A stretch of DNA of 64,000 nucleotides from Sacculina carcini (Eukaryota > Arthropoda > Thecostraca > Sacculinidae), in contig OU696595.1 in the NCBI GenBank assembly GCA_916048095.2, forward strand, positions 6,203,165-6,267,164, read 5' to 3'. The notes beneath the pieces are model-generated. The model searched no databases and was not told where the DNA came from. It saw only the letters and a program-made list of their open reading frames with translations. The translations under genes and the position numbers were made by a program. This document shows positions 11,706-27,600 of the stretch, in pieces. The number at the start of each line of letters is the position of its first letter. Within the stretch, counting starts at the first letter, position 1.

Positions 11706-14700
11706 TAGGGTACACTTAGGTAACACTTAGGTAACACTTAGGGCACGCTTAGGTAACACTTAGGGCACACTTAGGCAACACTTAGGTAACACTTAGGTAA
11801 CACTTAGGGCACACTTAGGTAACACTTAGGGCACACTTAGGGCACACTTAGGTAACACTTAGGGCACACTTAGGTAACACTTAGGTAACACTTAGGGCAC
11901 ACTTAGGTAACACTTAGGGCACACTTAGGTAACACTTAGGTAACACTTAGGTAACACTTAGGGCACACTTAGGTAACACTTAGGTAACACTTAGGTAACA
12001 CTTAGGTAACACTTAGGGCACACTTAGGTAACACTTAGGGCACACTTAGGTAACACTTAGGGCACACTTAGGTAACACTTAGGTAACACTTAGGGCACAC
12101 TTAGGTAACACTTATGTAACACTTAGGTAACACTTAGGTAACATTTATGTAACACTTAGGTAACACTTAGGGCACACTTAGGTAACACTTAGGTAACACT
12201 TAGGTAACACTTAGGGCACACTTAGGTAACACTTAGGGTACACTTAGGTAACACTTAGGTAACACTTAGGGCACGCTTAGGTAACACTTAGGGCACACTT
12301 AGGCAACACTTAGGTAACACTTAGGTAACACTTAGGGCACACTTAGGTAACACTTAGGGCACACTTAGGGCACACTTAGGTAACACTTAGGGCACACTTA
12401 GGTAACACTTAGGTAACACTTAGGGCACACTTAGGCAACACTTAGGTAACACTTAGGTAACACTTAGGGCACACTTAGGTAACACTTAGGGCACACTTAG
12501 GTAACACTTATGTAACACTTAGGTAACACTTAGGTAACACTTAGGTAACACTTAGGTAACACTTAGGGTACACTTAGGTAACACTTAGGGTACGCTTAGG
12601 TAACACTTAGGTAACACTTAGTTAACACTTAGGGCACACTTAGGTAACACTTAGGTAACACTTAGGGCACACTTAGGTAACACTTAGGGCACACTTAGGT
12701 AACACTTATGTAACACTTAGGTAACATTTATGTAACACTTAGGTAACACTTAGGTAACACTTAGGTAACACTTAGGTAACACTTAGGTAACACTTAGGTA
12801 ACACTTAGGTAACACTTAGGTAACACTTAGGACACACTTAGGTAACACTTAGGTAACACTTAGGGTACACTTAGATAACACTTAGGTAACACTTAGGGCA
12901 CACTTAGGTAACACTTAGGGCACACTTAGGTAACACTTAGGGCACACTTAGGCAACACTTAGGTAACACTTAGGTAACACTTAGGGCACACTTAGGTAAC
13001 ACTTAGGGCACACTTAGGGCACACTTAGGTAACACTTAGGGCACACTTAGGTAACACTTAGGTAACACTTAGGGCACACTTAGGCAACACTTAGGTAACA
13101 CTTAGGGCACACTTAGGTAACACTTAGGGCACACTTAGGGCACACTTAGGGCACACTTAGGGCACACTTAGGTAACACTTAGGGCACACTTAGGTAACAC
13201 TTAGGGCACACTTAGGTAACACTTAGGGCACACTTAGGGCACACTTAGGGCATACTTAGGTAACACTTAGGTAACACTTAGGTAACACTTAGGTAACACT
13301 TAGGTAACACTTAGGGTACACTTAGTTAACACTTAGGGCACACTTAGGTAACACTCAGGTAACACTTAGGGCACACTTAGGGCACACTTAGGGCACACTT
13401 AGGTAACACTTGGGTTACACTTAGGTAACACTTAGGGTACACTTAGGTAACACTTAGGTAACACTTAGGTAACACTTAGGACACACTTAGGTAACACTTA
13501 GGTAACACTTAGGTAACACTTAGGGCACACTTAGGGCACACTTAGGTAACACTTATGTATCACTTAGGGCACACTTAGGTAACACTTAGGGCACACTTAG
13601 GTAACACTTAGGTAACACTTAGGTAACACTTAGGTAACACTTAGGGTACACTTAGTTAACACTTAGGGCACACTTAGGTAACACTTAGGTAACACTTAGG
13701 GCACACTTAGGTAACACTTAGGGCACACTTAGGTAACACTTAGGGCACACTTAGGTAACACTTATGTAACACTTAGGTAACACTTAGGTAACACTTAGGT
13801 AACACTTAGGGTACACTTAGGTAACACTTAGGGTACGCTTAGGTAACACTTAGGTAACACTTAGTTAACACTTAGGGCACACTTAGGTAACACTTAGGTA
13901 ACACTTAGGGCACACTTAGGTAACACTTAGGGCACACTTAGGTAACACTTATGTAACACTTAGGTAACATGTATGTAACACTTAGGTAACACTTAGGTAA
14001 CACTTAGGTAACACTTAGGTAACACTTAGGGCACACTTAGGTAACACTTAGGGCACACTTAGGTAACACTTAGGTAACACTTAGGTAACACTTAGGGTAC
14101 ACTTAGGTAACACTTAGGGTACACTTAGATAACACTTAGGTAACACTTAGGGCACGCTTAGGTAACACTTAGGGCACACTTAGGTAACACTTAGGGCACA
14201 CTTAGGTAACACTTAGGGCACACTTAGGTAACACTTAGGTAACACTTAGGTAACACTTAGGTAACACTTAGGGTACACTTAGTTAACACTTAGGGCACAC
14301 TTATGTAACACTTAGGTAACACTTAGGGCACACTTAGGTAACACTTAGGGCACACTTAGGTAACACTTAGGGTACACTTAGGTAACACTTAGGTAACACT
14401 TAGGGCACGCTTAGGTAACACTTAGGGCACACTTAGGCAACACTTAGGTAACACTTAGGTAACACTTAGGGCACACTTAGGTAACACTTAGGGCACACTT
14501 AGGGCACACTTAGGTAACACTTAGGGCACACTTAGGTAACACTTAGGTAACACTTAGGGCACACTTAGGTAACACTTAGGGCACACTTAGGTAACACTTA
14601 GGTAACACTTAGGTAACACTTAGGGCACACTTAGGTAACACTTAGGTAACACTTAGGTAACACTTAGGTAACACTTAGGGCACACTTAGGTAACACTTAG

Positions 14701-15890
14701 GGCACACTTAGGTAACACTTAGGGCACACTTAGGTAACACTTAGGTAACACTTAGGGCACACTTAGGTAACACTTATGTAACACTTAGGTAACACTTAGG
14801 TAACATTTATGTAACACTTAGGTAACACTTAGGGCACACTTAGGTAACACTTAGGTAACACTTAGGTAACACTTAGGGCACACTTAGGTAACACTTAGGG
14901 TACACTTAGGTAACACTTAGGTAACACTTAGGGCACGCTTAGGTAACACTTAGGGCACACTTAGGCAACACTTAGGTAACACTTAGGTAACACTTAGGGC
15001 ACACTTAGGTAACACTTAGGGCACACTTAGGGCACACTTAGGTAACACTTAGGGCACACTTAGGTAACACTTAGGTAACACTTAGGGCACACTTAGGCAA
15101 CACTTAGGTAACAATTAGGTAACACTTAGGGCACACTTAGGTAACACTTAGGGCACACTTAGGTAACACTTATGTAACACTTAGGTAACACTTAGGTAAC
15201 ACTTAGGTAACACTTAGGTAACACTTAGGGTACACTTAGGTAACACTTAGGGTACGCTTAGGTAACACTTAGGTAACACTTAGTTAACACTTAGGGCACA
15301 CTTAGGTAACACTTAGGTAACACTTAGGGCACACTTAGGTAACACTTAGGGCACACTTAGGTAACACTTATGTAACACTTAGGTAACATTTATGTAACAC
15401 TTAGGTAACACTTAGGTAACACTTAGGTAACACTTAGGTAACACTTAGGTAACACTTAGGTAACACTTAGGTAACACTTAGGTAACACTTAGGACACACT
15501 TAGGTAACACTTAGGTAACACTTAGGGTACACTTAGGTAACACTTAGGTAACACTTAGGGCACACTTAGGTAACACTTAGGGCACACTTAGGTAACACTT
15601 AGGGCACACTTAGGCAACACTTAGGTAACACTTAGGTAACACTTAGGGCACACTTAGGTAACACTTAGGGCACACTTAGGGCACACTTAGGTAACACTTA
15701 GGGCACACTTAGGTAACACTTAGGTAACACTTAGGGCACACTTAGGCAACACTTAGGTAACACTTAGGGCACACTTAGGTAACACTTAGGGCACACTTAG
15801 GGCACACTTAGGGCACACTTAGGGCACACTTAGGTAACACTTAGGGCACACTTAGGTAACACTTAGGGCACACTTAGGTAACACTTAGGG
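10567..15890 (+). repeat. 2,662-bp higher-order repeat, two tandem copies
   Basis: Copy 1 is about 10,567-13,228 and copy 2 about 13,229-15,890. The offset is exactly 2,662 bp (242 monomers) at every landmark tested: GCATAC 10,589 and 13,251; CTCAGG 10,690 and 13,352; CACGC 11,744 and 14,406 and again 12,272 and 14,934; CATTTATG 12,143 and 14,805; GTACGC 12,591 and 15,253; TTAGGACAC 12,830 and 15,492. Differences are single bases: TTAGATAAC at 12,875 is TTAGGTAAC in copy 2, TTATGTATCAC near 13,553 replaces TTAGGTATCAC, and CAATTAGG occurs once near 15,113. Confidence 0.9.
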
Positions 15891-18800
15891 CACACTTAGG
15901 TAACACTTAGGGCACACTTAGGTAACACTTAGGTAACACTTGAGGCACACTTAGTTAACACTTAGGTAACACTTAGTTAACACTTAGGGCACACTTAGGC
16001 AACACTTAGGGCACACTTAGGTAACACTTAGGGCACACTTAGGTAACACTTAGGGCACACTTAGGGTACACTTAGGTAACACTTGAGGCACACTTAGTTA
16101 ACACTTAGGGCACACTTAGGGCACACTTAGGGCATACTTAGGTAACACTTAGGTAACACTTAGGTAACACTTAGGTAACACTTAGGTAACACTTAGGGTA
16201 CACTTAGTTAACACTTAGGGCACACTTAGGTAACACTCAGGTAACACTTAGGGCACACTTAGGGCACACTTAGGGCACACTTAGGTAACACTTGGGTTAC
16301 ACTTAGGTAACACTTAGGGTACACTTAGGTAACACTTAGGTAACACTTAGGTAACACTTAGGACACACTTAGGTAACACTTAGGTAACACTTAGGTAACA
16401 CTTAGGGCACACTTAGGTAACACTTAGGTAACACTTAGGTAACACTTAGGTAACACTTAGGGCACACTTAGGTAACACTTAGGGCACACTTAGGTAACAC
16501 TTAGGGCACACTTAGGTAACACTTAGGTAACACTTAGTTAACACTTAGGGCACACTTAGGTAACACTTAGGTAACACTTAGGGCACACTTAGGTAACACT
16601 TAGGGCACACTTAGGTAACACTTATGTAACACTTAGGTAACACTTAGGTAACACTTAGGTAACACTTAGGGTACACTTAGGTAACACTTAGGGTACGCTT
16701 AGGTAACACTTAGGTAACACTTAGTTAACACTTAGGGCACACTTAGGTAACACTTAGGTAACACTTAGGGCACACTTAGGTAACACTTAGGGCACACTTA
16801 GGTAACACTTATGTAACACTTAGGTAACATTTATGTAACACTTAGGTAACACTTAGGTAACACTTAGGTAACACTTAGGTAACACTTAGGTAACACTTAG
16901 GGCACACTTAGGTAACACTTAGGGCACACTTAGGGCACACTTAGGTAACACTTAGGTAACACTTAGGGCACACTTAGGCAACACTTAGGTAACACTTAGG
17001 GCACACTTAGGTAACACTTAGGGCACACTTAGGGCACACTTAGGGCACACTTAGGGCACACTTAGGTAACACTTAGGGCACACTTAGGTAACACTTAGGG
17101 CACACTTAGGTAACACTTAGGGCACACTTAGGTAACACTTAGGGCACACTTAGGTAACACTTAGGTAACACTTGAGGCACACTTAGTTAACACTTAGGTA
17201 ACACTTAGGTAACACTTAGGGCACACTTAGGCAACACTTAGGGCACACTTAGGTAACACTTAGGGCACACTTAGGTAACACTTAGGGCACACTTAGGGTA
17301 CACTTAGGTAACACTTGAGGCACACTTAGTTAACACTTAGGGCACACTTAGGGCACACTTAGGGCATACTTAGGTAACACTTAGGTAACACTTAGGGCAC
17401 ACTTAGGTAACACTTAGGGCACACTTAGGTAACACTTATGTAACACTTAGGTAACACTTAGGTAACACTTAGGTAACACTTAGGGTACACTTAGGTAACA
17501 CTTAGGGTACGCTTAGGTAACACTTAGGTAACACTTAGTTAACACTTAGGGCACACTTAGGTAACACTTAGGTAACACTTAGGGCACACTTAGGTAACAC
17601 TTAGGGCACACTTAGGTAACACTTATGTAACACTTAGGTAACATTTATGTAACACTTAGGTAACACTTAGGTAACACTTAGGTAACACTTAGGTAACACT
17701 TAGGTAACACTTAGGGCACACTTAGGTAACACTTAGGGCACACTTAGGGCACACTTAGGTAACACTTAGGTAACACTTAGGGCACACTTAGGTAACACTT
17801 AGGGCACACTTAGGTAACACTTATGTAACACTTAGGTAACATTTATGTAACACTTAGGTAACACTTAGGTAACACTTAGGTAACACTTAGGTAACACTTA
17901 GGGCACACTTAGGTAACACTTAGGGCACACTTAGGTAACACTTAGGTAACACTTAGGTAACACTTAGGGTACACTTAGGTAACACTTAGGGTACACTTAG
18001 ATAACACTTAGGTAACACTTAGGGCACGCTTAGGTAACACTTAGGGCACACTTAGGTAACACTTAGGGCACACTTAGGTAACACTTAGGGCACACTTAGG
18101 TAACACTTAGGTAACACTTAGGTAACACTTAGGTAACACTTAGGGTACACTTAGTTAACACTTAGGGCACACTTATGTAACACTTAGGTAACACTTAGGG
18201 CACACTTAGGTAACACTTAGGGCACACTTAGGTAAAACTTAGGGAATACTTAGGTAACACTTAGGGCACACTTAGGGCATACTTAGGTAACACTTAGGTA
18301 ACACTTAGGGCACACTTAGGTAACACTTAGGGCACACTTAGGTAACACTTAGGTAACACTTAGGGCACACTTAGGTAACACTTAGGGCACACTTAGGTAA
18401 CACTTAGGTAACACTTAGGTAACACTTAGGGCACACTTAGGTAACACTTAGGTAACACTTAGGTAACACTTAGGTAACACTTAGGGCACACTTAGGTAAC
18501 ACTTAGGGCACACTTAGGTAACACTTAGGGCACACTTAGGTAACACTTAGGTAACACTTAGGGCACACTTAGGTAACACTTATGTAACACTTAGGTAACA
18601 CTTAGGTAACATTTATGTAACACTTAGGTAACACTTAGGGCACACTTAGGTAACACTTAGGTAACACTTAGGTAACACTTAGGGCACACTTAGGTAACAC
18701 TTAGGGTACACTTAGGTAACACTTAGGTAACACTTAGGGCACGCTTAGGTAACACTTAGGGCACACTTAGGCAACACTTAGGTAACACTTAGGTAACACT

Positions 18801-21586
18801 TAGGGCACACTTAGGTAACACTTAGGGCACACTTAGGGCACACTTAGGTAACACTTAGGGCACACTTAGGTAACACTTAGGTAACACTTAGGGCACACTT
18901 AGGCAACACTTAGGTAACACTTAGGTAACACTTAGGGCACACTTAGGTAACACTTAGGGCACACTTAGGTAACACTTATGTAACACTTAGGTAACACTTA
19001 GGTAACACTTAGGTAACACTTAGGTAACACTTAGGGTACACTTAGGTAACACTTAGGGTACGCTTAGGTAACACTTAGGTAACACTTAGTTAACACTTAG
19101 GGCACACTTAGGTAACACTTAGGTAACACTTAGGGCACACTTAGGTAACACTTAGGGCACACTTAGGTAACACTTATGTAACACTTAGGTAACATTTATG
19201 TAACACTTAGGTAACACTTAGGTAACACTTAGGTAACACTTAGGTAACACTTAGGTAACACTTAGGTAACACTTAGGTAACACTTAGGTAACACTTAGGA
19301 CACACTTAGGTAACACTTAGGTAACACTTAGGGTACACTTAGGTAACACTTAGGTAACACTTAGGGCACACTTAGGTAACACTTAGGGCACACTTAGGTA
19401 ACACTTAGGGCACACTTAGGCAACACTTAGGTAACACTTAGGTAACACTTAGGGCACACTTAGGTAACACTTAGGGCACACTTAGGGCACACTTAGGTAA
19501 CACTTAGGGCACACTTAGGTAACACTTAGGTAACACTTAGGGCACACTTAGGCAACACTTAGGTAACACTTAGGGCACACTTAGGTAACACTTAGGGCAC
19601 ACTTAGGGCACACTTAGGGCACACTTAGGGCACACTTAGGTAACACTTAGGGCACACTTAGGTAACACTTAGGGCACACTTAGGTAACACTTAGGGCACA
19701 CTTAGGTAACACTTAGGGCACACTTAGGTAACACTTAGGTAACACTTGAGGCACACTTAGTTAACACTTAGGTAACACTTAGTTAACACTTAGGGCACAC
19801 TTAGGCAACACTTAGGGCACACTTAGGTAACACTTAGGGCACACTTAGGTAACACTTAGGGCACACTTAGGGTACACTTAGGTAACACTTGAGGCACACT
19901 TAGTTAACACTTAGGGCACACTTAGGGCACACTTAGGGCATACTTAGGTAACACTTAGGTAACACTTAGGTAACACTTAGGTAACACTTAGGTAACACTT
20001 AGGGTACACTTAGTTAACACTTAGGGCACACTTAGGTAACACTCAGGTAACACTTAGGGCACACTTAGGGCACACTTAGGGCACACTTAGGTAACACTTG
20101 GGTTACACTTAGGTAACACTTAGGGTACACTTAGGTAACACTTAGGTAACACTTAGGTAACACTTAGGACACACTTAGGTAACACTTAGGTAACACTTAG
20201 GTAACACTTAGGGCACACTTAGGTAACACTTAGGTAACACTTAGGTAACACTTAGGTAACACTTAGGGCACACTTAGGTAACACTTAGGGCACACTTAGG
20301 TAACACTTAGGGCACACTTAGGTAACACTTAGGTAACACTTAGTTAACACTTAGGGCACACTTAGGTAACACTTAGGTAACACTTAGGGCACACTTAGGT
20401 AACACTTAGGGCACACTTAGGTAACACTTATGTAACACTTAGGTAACACTTAGGTAACACTTAGGTAACACTTAGGGTACACTTAGGTAACACTTAGGGT
20501 ACGCTTAGGTAACACTTAGGTAACACTTAGTTAACACTTAGGGCACACTTAGGTAACACTTAGGTAACACTTAGGGCACACTTAGGTAACACTTAGGGCA
20601 CACTTAGGTAACACTTATGTAACACTTAGGTAACATTTATGTAACACTTAGGTAACACTTAGGTAACACTTAGGTAACACTTAGGTAACACTTAGGTAAC
20701 ACTTAGGGCACACTTAGGTAACACTTAGGGCACACTTAGGGCACACTTAGGTAACACTTAGGTAACACTTAGGGCACACTTAGGCAACACTTAGGTAACA
20801 CTTAGGGCACACTTAGGTAACACTTAGGGCACACTTAGGGCACACTTAGGGCACACTTAGGGCACACTTAGGTAACACTTAGGGCACACTTAGGTAACAC
20901 TTAGGGCACACTTAGGTAACACTTAGGGCACACTTAGGTAACACTTAGGGCACACTTAGGTAACACTTAGGTAACACTTGAGGCACACTTAGTTAACACT
21001 TAGGTAACACTTAGGTAACACTTAGGGCACACTTAGGCAACACTTAGGGCACACTTAGGTAACACTTAGGGCACACTTAGGTAACACTTAGGGCACACTT
21101 AGGGTACACTTAGGTAACACTTGAGGCACACTTAGTTAACACTTAGGGCACACTTAGGGCACACTTAGGGCATACTTAGGTAACACTTAGGTAACACTTA
21201 GGGCACACTTAGGTAACACTTAGGGCACACTTAGGTAACACTTATGTAACACTTAGGTAACACTTAGGTAACACTTAGGTAACACTTAGGGTACACTTAG
21301 GTAACACTTAGGGAACGCTTAGGTAACACTTAGGTAACACTTAGTTAACACTTAGGGCACACTTAGGTAACACTTAGGTAACACTTAGGGCACACTTAGG
21401 TAACACTTAGGGCACACTTAGGTAACACTTATGTAACACTTAGGTAACATTTATGTAACACTTAGGTAACACTTAGGTAACACTTAGGTAACACTTAGGT
21501 AACACTTAGGTAACACTTAGGGCACACTTAGGTAACACTTAGGGCACACTTAGGGCACACTTAGGTAACACTTAGGTAACACTTAG
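14520..21586 (+). repeat. 3,806-bp higher-order repeat, two copies
   Basis: Copy 1 is about 14,520-17,775 and copy 2 about 18,326-21,585; the offset is 3,806 bp (346 monomers) throughout. Paired landmarks include CATTTATG 14,805 and 18,611, CACGC 14,934 and 18,740, TTAGGACAC 15,492 and 19,298, TTGAGG 15,941 and 19,747, CTCAGG 16,234 and 20,040, TTGGGTT 16,291 and 20,097, GCATAC 17,365 and 21,171, and TTATG 17,623 and 21,429. It overlaps the second copy of the 2,662-bp repeat, so the two duplications happened at different times. Copy 2 has a private GAACGC unit at 21,313 where copy 1 and other blocks have GTACGC. Confidence 0.9.
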
Positions 21587-24540
21587 GGCACACTTAGGCA
21601 ACACTTAGGTAACACTTAGGGCACACTTAGGTAACACTTAGGGCACACTTAGGGCACACTTAGGGCACACTTAGGTAACACTTAGGGCACACTTAGGGCA
21701 CACTTAGGGCACACTTAGGTAACACTTGGGTTACACTTAGGTAACACTTAGGGTACACTTAGGTAACACTTAGGTAACACTTAGGTAACACTTAGGACAC
21801 ACTTAGGTAACACTTAGGTAACACTTAGGTAACACTTAGGGCACACTTAGGGCACACTTAGGTAACACTTAGGTATCACTTAGGGCACACTTAGGTAACA
21901 CTTAGGGCACACTTAGGTAACACTTAGGTAACACTTAGGTAACACTTAGGTAACACTTAGGGTACACTTAGTTAACACTTAGGGCACACTTAGGTAACAC
22001 TTAGGTAACACTTAGGGCACACTTAGGTAACACTTAGGGCACACTTAGGTAACACTTATGTAACACTTAGGTAACACTTAGGTAACACTTAGGTAACACT
22101 TAGGTAACACTTAGGGTACACTTAGGTAACACTTAGGGTACGCTTAGGTAACACTTAGGTAACACTTAGTTAACACTTAGGGCACACTTAGGTAACACTT
22201 AGGGCACACTTAGGTAACACTTATGTAACACTTAGGTAACATTTATGTAACACTTAGGTAACACTTAGGTAACACTTAGGTAACACTTAGGTAACACTTA
22301 GGGCACACTTAGGTAACACTTAGGGCACACTTAGGGCACACTTAGGTAACACTTAGGGCACACTTAGGTAACATTTAGGTAACACTTAGGGCACACTTAG
22401 GCAACACTTAGGTAACACTTAGGGCACACTTAGGTAACACTTAGGGCACACTTAGGGCACACTTAGGGCACACTTAGGGCACACTTAGGTAACACTTAGG
22501 GCACACTTAGGTAACACTTAGGGCACACTTAGGTAACACTTAGGGCACACTTAGGTAACACTTAGGGCACACTTAGGTAACACTTAGGTAACACTTGAGG
22601 CACACTTAGTTAACACTTAGGTAACACTTAGGTAACACTTAGGGCACACTTAGGCAACACTTAGGGCACACTTAGGTAACACTTAGGGCACACTTAGGTA
22701 ACACTTAGGGCACACTTAGGGTACACTTAGGTAACACTTAGGGTACACTTAGGTAACACTTAGGGTACGCTTAGGTAACACTTAGGTAACACTTAGTTAA
22801 CACTTAGGGTACACTTAGGTAACACTTAGGTAACACTTAGGGCACACTTAGGTAACACTTAGGGCACACTTAGGTAACACTTATGTAACACTTAGGTAAC
22901 ATTTATGTAACACTTAGGTAACACTTAGGTAACACTTAGGTAACACTTAGGACACACTTAGGTAACACTTAGGTAACACTTAGGTAACACTTAGGGCACA
23001 CTTAGGGCACACTTAGGTAACACTTAGGTATCACTTAGGGCACACTTAGGTAACACTTAGGGCACACTTAGGTAACACTTAGGTAACACTTAGGTAACAC
23101 TTAGGTAACACTTAGGGTACACTTAGTTAACACTTAGGGCACACTTAGGTAACACTTAGGTAACACTTAGGGCACACTTAGGTAACACTTAGGGCACACT
23201 TAGGTAACACTTATGTAACACTTAGGTAACACTTAGGTAACACTTAGGTAACACTTAGGGTACACTTAGGTAACACTGAGGGTACGCTTAGGTAACACTT
23301 AGGTAACACTTAGTTAACACTTAGGGCACACTTAGGTAACACTTAGGTAACACTTAGGGCACACTTAGGTAACACTTAGGGCACACTTAGGTAACACTTA
23401 TGTAACACTTAGGTAACATTTATGTAACACTTAGGTAACACTTAGGTAACACTTAGGTAACACTTAGGTAACACTTAGGGCACACTTAGGTAACACTTAG
23501 GGCACACTTAGGTAACACTTAGGTAACACTTAGGTAACACTTAGGGTACACTTAGGTAACACTTAGGGTACACTTAGATAACACTTAGGTAACACTTAGG
23601 GCACGCTTAGGTAACACTTAGGGCACACTTAGGTAACACTTAGGGCACACTTAGGTAACACTTAGGGCACACTTAGGTAACACTTAGGTAACACTTAGGT
23701 AACACTTAGGTAACACTTAGGTAACACTTAGGGTACACTTAGTTAACACTTAGGGCACACTTATGTAACACTTAGGTAACACTTAGGGCACACTTAGGTA
23801 ACACTTAGGGCACACTTAGGTAAAACTTAGGGAATACTTAGGTAACACTTAGGGCACACTTAGGGCATACTTAGGTAACACTTAGGTAACACTTAGGGCA
23901 CACTTAGGTAACACTTAGGGCACACTTAGGTAACACTTAGGTAACACTTAGGGCACACTTAGGTAACACTTAGGGCACACTTAGGTAACACTTAGGTAAC
24001 ACTTAGGTAACACTTAGGGCACACTTAGGTAACACTTAGGTAACACTTAGGTAACACTTAGGTAACACTTAGGGCACACTTAGGTAACACTTAGGGCACA
24101 CTTAGGTAACACTTAGGGCACACTTAGGTAACACTTAGGTAACACTTAGGGCACACTTAGGTAACACTTATGTAACACTTAGGTAACACTTAGGTAACAT
24201 TTATGTAACACTTAGGTAACACTTAGGGCACACTTAGGTAACACTTAGGTAACACTTAGGTAACACTTAGGGCACACTTAGGTAACACTTAGGGTACACT
24301 TAGGTAACACTTAGGTAACACTTAGGGCACGCTTAGGTAACACTTAGGGCACACTTAGGCAACACTTAGGTAACACTTAGGTAACACTTAGGGCACACTT
24401 AGGTAACACTTAGGGCACACTTAGGGCACACTTAGGTAACACTTAGGGCACACTTAGGTAACACTTAGGTAACACTTAGGGCACACTTAGGCAACACTTA
24501 GGTAACACTTAGGTAACACTTAGGGCACACTTAGGTAACA
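17785..24540 (+). repeat. 5,577/5,588-bp offset duplication
   Basis: About 17,785-18,950 reappears at about 23,365-24,540. TTATG at 17,821 and 23,398 and TTAGATAAC at 18,001 and 23,578 are 5,577 bp apart (507 monomers); CACGC at 18,740 and 24,328 and the CAACAC units at 18,772 and 24,360 and at 18,904 and 24,492 are 5,588 bp apart, so one monomer was inserted between (an extra A unit near 23,700-23,720). The left part carries the full series TTAGATAAC, CACGC, TTAGTTAAC, TTATG, TAAAAC, GAATAC, GCATAC. Confidence 0.85.
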
Positions 24541-24619
24541 CTTAGGGCACACTTAGGGCACACTTAGGGCACACTTAGGTAACACTTAGGGCACACTTAG
24601 GTAACACTTAGGGCACACT

Positions 24620-27600
24620 TAGGTAACACTTAGGTAACACTTAGGGCACACTTAGGTAACACTTATGTAACACTTAGGTAACACTTAGGTAACATTTATG
24701 TAACACTTAGGTAACACTTAGGGCACACTTAGGTAACACTTAGGTAACACTTAGGTAACACTTAGGGCACACTTAGGTAACACTTAGGGTACACTTAGGT
24801 AACACTTAGGTAACACTTAGGGCACGCTTAGGTAACACTTAGGGCACACTTAGGCAACACTTAGGTAACACTTAGGTAACACTTAGGGCACACTTAGGTA
24901 ACACTTAGGGCACACTTAGGGCACACTTAGGTAACACTTAGGGCACACTTAGGTAACACTTAGGTAACACTTAGGGCACACTTAGGCAACACTTAGGTAA
25001 CACTTAGGTAACACTTAGGGCACACTTAGGTAACACTTAGGGCACACTTAGGGCACACTTAGGGCACACTTAGGTAACACTTAGGGCACACTTAGGTAAC
25101 ACTTAGGGCACACTTAGGTAACACTTAGGTAACACTTGAGGCACACTTAGTTAACACTTAGGTAACACTTAGGTAACACTTAGGTAACACTTAGGGTACA
25201 CTTAGGTAACACTTAGGTAACACTTAGGGCACGCTTATGTAACACTTAGGTAACACTTAGGTAACACTTAGGTAACACTTAGGTAACACTTAGGGCACAC
25301 TTAGGTAACACTTAGGGCACACTTAGGGCACACTTAGGTAACACTTAGGGCACACTTAGGTAACACTTAGGGTACACTTAGGTAACACTTAGGGTACACT
25401 TAGATAACACTTAGGTAACACTTAGGGCACGCTTAGGTAACACTTAGGGCACACTTAGGTAACACTTAGGGCACACTTAGGTAACACTTAGGGCACACTT
25501 AGGTAACACTTAGGTAACACTTAGGTAACACTTAGGTAACACTTAGGGTACACTTAGGTAACACTTAGGTAACACTTAGGTAACACTTAGGGCACACTTA
25601 GGTAACACTTAGGTAACACTTAGGTAACACTTAGGTAACACTTAGGGCACACTTAGGTAACACTTAGGGCACACTTAGGTAACACTTAGGGCACACTTAG
25701 GTAACACTTAGGTAACACTTAGGGCACACTTAGGTAACACTTATGTAACACTTAGGTAACACTTATGTAACACTTAGGTAACACTTAGGGCACACTTAGG
25801 TAACACTTAGGTAACACTTAGGTAACACTTAGGTAACACTTAGGTAACACTTAGGTAACACTTAGGGTACACTTAGTTAACACTTAGGGCACACTTAGGT
25901 AACACTCAGGTAACACTTAGGGCACACTTAGGGCACACTTAGGGCACACTTAGGTAACACTTGGGTTACACTTAGGTAACACTTAGGGTACACTTAGGTA
26001 ACACTTAGGTAACACTTAGGTAACACTTAGGACACACTTAGGTAACACTTAGGTAACACTTAGGTAACACTTAGGGCACACTTAGGGCACACTTAGGTAA
26101 CACTTAGGTATCACTTAGGGCACACTTAGGTAACACTTAGGGCACACTTAGGTAACACTTAGGTAACACTTAGGTAACACTTAGGTAACACTTAGGGTAC
26201 ACTTAGTTAACACTTAGGGCACACTTAGGTAACACTTAGGTAACACTTAGGGCACACTTAGGTAACACTTAGGGCACACTTAGGTAACACTTATGTAACA
26301 CTTAGGTAACACTTAGGTAACACTTAGGTAACACTTAGGTAACACTTAGGGTACACTTAGGTAACACTTAGGGTACACTTAGGTAACACTTAGGTAACAC
26401 TTAGGTAACACTTAGGGTACACTTAGGTAACACTTAGGTAACACTTAGGTAACACTTAGGGCACACTTAGTTAACACTTAGGGCACACTTAGGTAACACT
26501 TAGGTAACACTTAGGGCACACTTAGGTAACACTTAGGGCACACTTAGGTAACACTTATGTAACACTTAGGTAACATTTATGTAACACTTAGGTAACACTT
26601 AGGTAACACTTAGGTAACACTTAGGGCACACTTAGGTAACACTTATGTAACACTTAGGTAACACTTAGGTAACATTTATGTAACACTTAGGTAACACTTA
26701 GGGCACACTTAGGTAACACTTAGGTAACACTTAGGTAACACTTAGGGCACACTTAGGTAACACTTAGGGTACACTTAGGTAACACTTAGGTAACACTTAG
26801 GGCACGCTTAGGTAACACTTAGGGCACACTTAGGCAACACTTAGGTAACACTTAGGTAACACTTAGGGCACACTTAGGTAACACTTAGGGCACACTTAGG
26901 GCACACTTAGGTAACACTTAGGGCACACTTAGGTAACACTTAGGTAACACTTAGGGCACACTTAGGCAACACTTAGGTAACACTTAGGTAACACTTAGGG
27001 CACACTTAGGTAACACTTAGGGCACACTTAGGGCACACTTAGGGCACACTTAGGTAACACTTAGGGCACACTTAGGTAACACTTAGGGCACACTTAGGTA
27101 ACACTTAGGTAACACTTGAGGCACACTTAGTTAACACTTAGGTAACACTTAGGTAACACTTAGGTAACACTTAGGTAACACTTAGGGTACACTTAGGTAA
27201 CACTTAGGTAACACTTAGGGCACGCTTATGTAACACTTAGGTAACACTTAGGTAACACTTAGGTAACACTTAGGTAACACTTAGGGCACACTTAGGTAAC
27301 ACTTAGGGCACACTTAGGGCACACTTAGGTAACACTTAGGGCACACTTAGGTAACACTTAGGGTACACTTAGGTAACACTTAGGGTACACTTAGATAACA
27401 CTTAGGTAACACTTAGGGCACGCTTAGGTAACACTTAGGGCACACTTAGGTAACACTTAGGGCACACTTAGGTAACACTTAGGGCACACTTAGGTAACAC
27501 TTAGGTAACACTTAGGTAACACTTAGGTAACACTTAGGGTACACTTAGGTAACACTTAGGTAACACTTAGGTAACACTTAGGGCACACTTAGGTAACACT

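Noticed and set aside
13540-13570. TTATGTATCAC unit as a new motif
   Set aside because: It is the regular TATCAC landmark of the TTGGGTT-TTAGGACAC series with one extra G-to-T change, a private point variant.
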